This document shows, piece after piece, positions 60,300-64,000 of a DNA stretch of 64,000 nucleotides. The position numbers were made by a program, and so were the translations under genes. The stretch covers positions 1 to 64,000 of the forward strand of contig NZ_JBMSEE010000004.1 in assembly GCF_049446155.1 (NCBI RefSeq), read 5' to 3'. Position 1 is the first letter of the stretch, and every line of letters starts with the position of its first letter. Under the pieces are notes generated by a model that ran no database searches, had not been told where the DNA came from, and saw nothing but the letters and a program-made list of their open reading frames with translations. Source of the DNA: Rivibacter sp049446155 (GTDB lineage: Bacteria > Pseudomonadota > Gammaproteobacteria > Burkholderiales > Burkholderiaceae_C).

Positions 60300-61766
60300 A
60301 TGGAATTTCGCGCGCAGGCCGCGGGGTCACAAGCCCTGACGGCGATCGCAACTGATGCCCTGATCGTGGTGCTGTCGGCCGGGGAGGCCAAGGCCCAGCA
60401 ACTCGCTCCCGCGCTCGCTTCGCTTCTGAACGACGCGCTCAAGTCGGGCGACCTCGCGCTCAAGACCGGGCGCACGCTCTACATCCATCGTCCGGCCGGC
60501 GTGAAGGCGCAGCGGCTGGTCTTCGTGGTCGCGGCCGATACCGGCGCCAAGGCCTTCAAGGCCGCGGTCGGCGCGGGCTACGCGGCAATCAAGCAAGGCG
60601 GCGCGAAGCAGGTCGTCGTTGCATCGGCCTTTGAAGCCGCGTTGGGCGCCACCCATGCACAGGCGCTGGTCGCGGCGCTGAGCGACGCCGCCTACGTCTA
60701 CCGCCACACCAAGCCGAGCGCACCCGCGGCGCCGATGCTCGCCAAGGCCACGCTGGCGGTGGCCGACGCCAAGGCGGCCAAGGCGGTGGGCGAGGGCCTC
60801 GCGCGCGGCCAGGCCGTCGCGGCCGGCGTCGAGCTCGCGCGCGAATGCGCGAACCGGCCCGCGAACCACGCCACGCCCAGCTTCCTGGCCGCCGAGGCGA
60901 AGAAGCTCGCCAAGGCACACGGCTTCAAGTGCGAGGTGCTCGAGCGCAAGGACTGCGAGAAGCTCGGAATGGGCTCCTTCCTTGCCGTCTCGCAAGGCTC
61001 GGAGCAGCCGCCCAAGTTCATCGTGCTGCGCTACGAAGGCGCGGCCAAGACCGCGGCGCCGATCGTGCTGGTCGGCAAGGGCATCACCTTCGACACCGGC
61101 GGCATCTCGATCAAGCCTTCGGCCGAGATGGACGAGATGAAGTTCGACATGGGTGGCGCGGCCAGCGTGCTCGGCACCTTCCGTGCGCTCGGCGAGCTCA
61201 AGCCGCGCGTCAACGTCGTCGGCCTGATCCCCTCGTGCGAGAACATGCCCGACGGCCGCGCGATCAAGCCGGGCGACGTGGTGACCTCGATGTCTGGCCA
61301 GACCATCGAGATCCTCAATACCGACGCCGAGGGCCGCCTGATCCTGTGCGACGCGCTGACCTACGCCGAGCGCTTCAAGCCGGCCGCGGTGGTCGACATC
61401 GCCACGCTCACCGGCGCCTGCGTGATCGCGCTGGGCCACCACCGCTCGGGCCTGTTCAGTGCCGACGACGCGCTGGCCGCGAGCCTGCAGGCCGCCGGCG
61501 ACGAGTCGTTCGACCTCGCCTGGCGCATGCCGCTGGACGACGAATACGAAGAGGCGCTGAAGAGCAACTTCGCCGACATGGGCAACGTGGGCGGCCGCGC
61601 CGGCGGCGCCATCACCGCGGCGATGTTCCTCAAGAAGTTCACGGCCAAGTACCCGTGGGCGCATCTCGACATCGCGGGCACCGCGTGGAAGTCGGGCGCC
61701 GCCAAGGGCGCCACGGGCCGTCCGGTGCCGCTGCTGACGCACTTCGTGCTGTCGAAGGCGCGCTGA
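60300..61766 (+). CDS. pepA: Leucyl aminopeptidase (PepA, M17)
   Basis: 488 residues. The catalytic M17 domain has K-G-I-T-F-D-T-G-G-I-S-I-K-P near 261-274, D-M-G-G-A near 282, and N-T-D-A-E-G-R-L near 340, which supply Lys, Asp, Glu and Arg for two metals. Removes N-terminal residues from peptides, and in some bacteria also acts in plasmid recombination. Divergent from lptF; holC follows. Confidence 0.95.
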   Translation: MEFRAQAAGSQALTAIATDALIVVLSAGEAKAQQLAPALASLLNDALKSGDLALKTGRTLYIHRPAGVKAQRLVFVVAADTGAKAFKAAVGAGYAAIKQGGAKQVVVASAFEAALGATHAQALVAALSDAAYVYRHTKPSAPAAPMLAKATLAVADAKAAKAVGEGLARGQAVAAGVELARECANRPANHATPSFLAAEAKKLAKAHGFKCEVLERKDCEKLGMGSFLAVSQGSEQPPKFIVLRYEGAAKTAAPIVLVGKGITFDTGGISIKPSAEMDEMKFDMGGAASVLGTFRALGELKPRVNVVGLIPSCENMPDGRAIKPGDVVTSMSGQTIEILNTDAEGRLILCDALTYAERFKPAAVVDIATLTGACVIALGHHRSGLFSADDALAASLQAAGDESFDLAWRMPLDDEYEEALKSNFADMGNVGGRAGGAITAAMFLKKFTAKYPWAHLDIAGTAWKSGAAKGATGRPVPLLTHFVLSKAR

Positions 61767-61812
61767 GCGCAACCGGGCGCCCACGCGATTGCGAGCCGGC
61801 AGGGCGACGCCG

Positions 61813-62247
61813 ATGACCGAGGTGGCCTTCCACTTCAATGTCGGCGACCCGCTGGGTTACGCCTGTCGGCTGCTGCGCAAGGCGATACGCGCCGGCGCCC
61901 AGGTCGCGGTGATCGCGCCGCCCGAGCGGTTGCGCGAACTCGACGCCGCACTGTGGAGCTTCGACCCCCTGGAGTTCCTGCCGCACGTGCGCATCGCGCC
62001 TGGCGCGCAGCCGCCGGCGCGCCTCGCGACCACACCGCTGTGGCTCGTCGAGCGCGCCAGCGATGCGCCGCCGGTGCCCGTGCTGGTCAATCTGGGCGAC
62101 GAGGTCGCGCCGGGCTTCGAGAGCTTTGACCGGCTGATCGAGATCGTCGGCAACGACGATGCCGAGCGCCAGGCCGGCCGTCGCCGTTGGAAGCACTACA
62201 GCGATCGCGGCTATGCGATCGAACGTCACGAGGTCGGCGCGCGATGA
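61813..62247 (+). CDS. holC: DNA polymerase III subunit chi
   Basis: 144 residues from the ATG at 61813. HolC fold: V-A-F-H-F-N-V near 5, A-C-R-L-L-R-K-A near 18, and L-W-S-F-D-P-L-E-F-L-P-H near 47-58. It links the clamp loader to SSB. The pepA-holC order is conserved in many proteobacteria. Its stop overlaps the next ATG (ATGA). Confidence 0.92.
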   Translation: MTEVAFHFNVGDPLGYACRLLRKAIRAGAQVAVIAPPERLRELDAALWSFDPLEFLPHVRIAPGAQPPARLATTPLWLVERASDAPPVPVLVNLGDEVAPGFESFDRLIEIVGNDDAERQAGRRRWKHYSDRGYAIERHEVGAR

Positions 62248-62678
62248 GCCAGTCGGGTTCGCGCCCGCCGCCGCGCACGCCGCCGCGCGTGGTGCCCACG
62301 CTGACCGAGGTGGTGGGCCGCGCCGGCGCGCCGGCACCCGAGCTGGCGTCGCCGATGACGCCGCCGACGACTCCTGCGACGGCGCGTGCACCCTCGTCAC
62401 GCACGCCGCAGCCGCCGGCGCGCACTGCCGAGGTGCCCGCGGCGCCTGCTGCTGTTTCTGCAATCGACGAAGAGGCTCTGGTCCAGCGCGTCCTCGCCGA
62501 GGCGATGCGCCAGGCCGGCCCGATCGTCGAGCGTCGCCTGAGGCTCGCCCTGGCGCCCGCGCTGGCGCGGCTGGCAGATGCCTTCGTTCAGAACGCGCGC
62601 GACGAGATCACGCGCAGCGTCCAAGAAGCACTGGCCAAGGCGCTCGATCAGGAACTCGCGCGCCGCAAGCCGCGCTGA
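62244..62678 (+). CDS. Hypothetical Pro-rich protein coupled to holC
   Basis: 144 residues. The first half is Pro/Ala/Thr-rich and disordered. The second half (about 70-140) is helical, with R-L-R-L-A-L-A-P-A-L and R-D-E-I-T-R-S-V-Q-E-A-L-A-K-A-L. It starts in an ATGA overlap with holC, so it is probably real. Similar small proteins occur between holC and valS in Burkholderiales, as I recall. Function unknown. Confidence 0.65.
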   Translation: MSQSGSRPPPRTPPRVVPTLTEVVGRAGAPAPELASPMTPPTTPATARAPSSRTPQPPARTAEVPAAPAAVSAIDEEALVQRVLAEAMRQAGPIVERRLRLALAPALARLADAFVQNARDEITRSVQEALAKALDQELARRKPR

Positions 62679-62883
62679 GGCGGGCGCCCCCAGGCGCAGC
62701 GTGGCCTGCGCCTTGCTAACAAATCCGCTCGTGGATGCGCGGCCAAGAGCCGGTCGATGCGCAAGCGCCGACGGTGTTTTCCCCATGCCAACGCATGCGG
62801 TTCGCGGCACGAATTCGGTTAATGTTCGCGCCGTTGAGAACACCCACATCCTCTCAACCTATAGCCAACTTCGGAGGTACTCC

Positions 62884-64000
62884 ATGCAACGCAAACTGAA
62901 CGCTCTCGCGGTCGCAATCGGCCTGCTGGCCGCTGCCGCGTCGGTGTCGGCACAAGAAATGGTGGTGAAGATCGGCCACGTCGGTCCGGTCTCGGGCCCG
63001 CAGGCTCACTACGGCAAGGACAATGAGAACGGCGCGCGCATGGCGGTCGAGGAGCTCAATGCCAAGGGCGTGACGATCGGTGGCAAGAAGGTCAAGCTGG
63101 AACTCATCGCCGAAGACGATGCGGCCGACCCGAAGCAAGGCACCGCCGCGGCCCAGAAGCTGTGCGACGCCAAGGTCAACGGCGTGGTCGGCCACCTGAA
63201 CTCGGGCACCACGATCCCGGCCTCGAAGATCTATAACGACTGCGGCATTCCGCAGGTCACGCCGTCGGCTACCAACCCGAAGTACTCGCAGCAAGGCTTC
63301 AAGACGGCCTTCCGCCTGCTGGCCAACGACAACGCGCTGGGCGCAGGCCTCGCGCTGCACGCTGCCAACAACCTGAAGCTGAAGAAGGTTGCGATCATCG
63401 ACGACCGCACCGCCTACGGCCAGGGTGTGGCCGAGGTCTTCAAGAAGACGGCCCTGCAGCGCGGCATCCAGGTCGTGGACGAGCAGTACACCACCGACAA
63501 GGCCACCGACTTCATGGCGATCCTGACCTCGATCAAGTCGAAGGCTCCGGACGGCATCTTCTACGGCGGCATGGACCCGCAAGCCGGCCCGATGCTGCGC
63601 CAGATGGACCAGCTCGGCCTGTCGAACGTCAAGTTCTTCGGCGGCGACGGCATCTGCACGGCCAAGCTCTCCGAGCTGTCGGCCGGTGCCAAGAGCCTGG
63701 GCAACGTGATCTGTGCCGAGGGCGGTTCGTCGCTCGAGAAGATGCCTGGCGGCAAGGCCTGGAAGGCCAAGTACGACGCCAAGTACCCGGGCCAGTTCCA
63801 GGTCTACTCGCCGTACACCTATGACGCGGTGCACGTTCTGGTTCAGGCGATGATCGACGCCGGCTCGGCCGATCCGAAGGTCTATCTGCCCAAGCTCGCG
63901 GCGGTCAACTACACCGGCGTGACCGCCAAGGTGGCGTTCGAGGCCGACGGCGAGCTGAAGAACCCGGCCATGACCCTGTACAACTACAAGGACGGCAAGA
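62884..64000 (+). CDS. Branched-chain amino acid ABC transporter binding protein (partial)
   Basis: Starts at the ATG at 62884 and runs off the right edge, 372 codons so far, near the usual full length. Signal peptide about 1-23 (ending V-S-A-Q). The type I periplasmic-binding fold (Leu/Ile/Val-binding family) shows K-I-G-H-V-G-P-V-S-G-P near 28-38, G-H-L-N-S-G-T-T-I-P near 103 and Y-S-P-Y-T-Y-D-A-V near 310. The permease and ATPase genes are not in view. Ligand may be another amino acid. Confidence 0.92.
   Translation, partial: MQRKLNALAVAIGLLAAAASVSAQEMVVKIGHVGPVSGPQAHYGKDNENGARMAVEELNAKGVTIGGKKVKLELIAEDDAADPKQGTAAAQKLCDAKVNGVVGHLNSGTTIPASKIYNDCGIPQVTPSATNPKYSQQGFKTAFRLLANDNALGAGLALHAANNLKLKKVAIIDDRTAYGQGVAEVFKKTALQRGIQVVDEQYTTDKATDFMAILTSIKSKAPDGIFYGGMDPQAGPMLRQMDQLGLSNVKFFGGDGICTAKLSELSAGAKSLGNVICAEGGSSLEKMPGGKAWKAKYDAKYPGQFQVYSPYTYDAVHVLVQAMIDAGSADPKVYLPKLAAVNYTGVTAKVAFEADGELKNPAMTLYNYKDGK

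Noticed and set aside
62693..62713. Terminator after the holC-coupled gene
   Set aside because: AGGCGCA/TGCGCCT can pair, but the loop is long and no T-run follows.

Overview
The window is high-GC DNA from a betaproteobacterium. Gene content points to Burkholderiales, most likely the Rubrivivax/Leptothrix/Methylibium side: the order soxCDYZAXB, a divergent lptFG/pepA-holC locus, a FimV/HubP-like protein, a CysB-type regulator and a caa3-type oxidase cluster. This placement is inferred from gene order and protein character only.

Positions 1-13,628 are the right-hand part of an integrated mobile element. Its boundary is a 23-bp copy of the 3' end of a tRNA-His gene (13,606-13,628), followed by a strong terminator that presumably belonged to the tRNA. 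A tyrosine integrase starts about 80 bp inside the boundary. Moving left, the element carries an FRG-domain protein; a divergent operon of two small proteins and a putative abortive-infection (AbiC-like) membrane protein; a complete IS3-family insertion with 3-bp target duplication; short phage-like genes including a damaged BRO-domain gene; a serine recombinase; and coupled small genes with DUF1376-like and small-terminase-like character. A perfect 18-bp LexA-type palindrome separates the FRG gene from the Abi operon, so the defence-like cargo is probably SOS-controlled.

Positions 13,750-26,881 form a sulfur-oxidation region. The core Sox system (soxCDYZAXB, minus strand) is followed by genes for a DsrE-like protein, a GlcG/HbpS-like haem-binding protein, a SoxH metallo-hydrolase, a SoxW-like thioredoxin and a small cytochrome c. 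Then come an ArsR-type regulator with cysteines placed as in sulfide/persulfide sensors, a glycine-zipper protein and an FAD-dependent disulfide oxidoreductase. A YeeE/YedE thiosulfate-transporter-like gene diverges from soxC. Together these would import thiosulfate, oxidise it in the periplasm, pass electrons to cytochrome c and sense reactive sulfur.

Positions 26,882-27,268 hold a composite palindromic repeat. Positions 27,269-35,604 encode a tripartite RND efflux pump whose operon begins with a catalytically defective alpha/beta-hydrolase, plus a divergent LysR regulator and a coupled small gene. After rdgC (35,645-36,544), positions 36,772-43,615 carry two membrane-protein genes and a caa3-type cytochrome oxidase operon (subunit II with fused cytochrome c, subunit I, two subunit-III-like proteins, subunit IV-like, haem O synthase). 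Two micro-ORFs overlap downstream start codons there.

Positions 43,730-53,369 contain two AraC-type regulators, a glutathione transferase, a hypothetical gene and a catabolic set (acyl-CoA dehydrogenase, APH-fold kinase, Crp-type regulator, class II aldolase, histidine phosphatase, enoyl-CoA hydratase). The right part (53,533-64,000) is housekeeping: FimV-like protein, methionine-type aminotransferase, CysB-like regulator, CbiX-like protein, LptG/LptF, leucyl aminopeptidase, DNA polymerase III chi, and the start of a branched-chain amino acid binding protein cut by the window edge.
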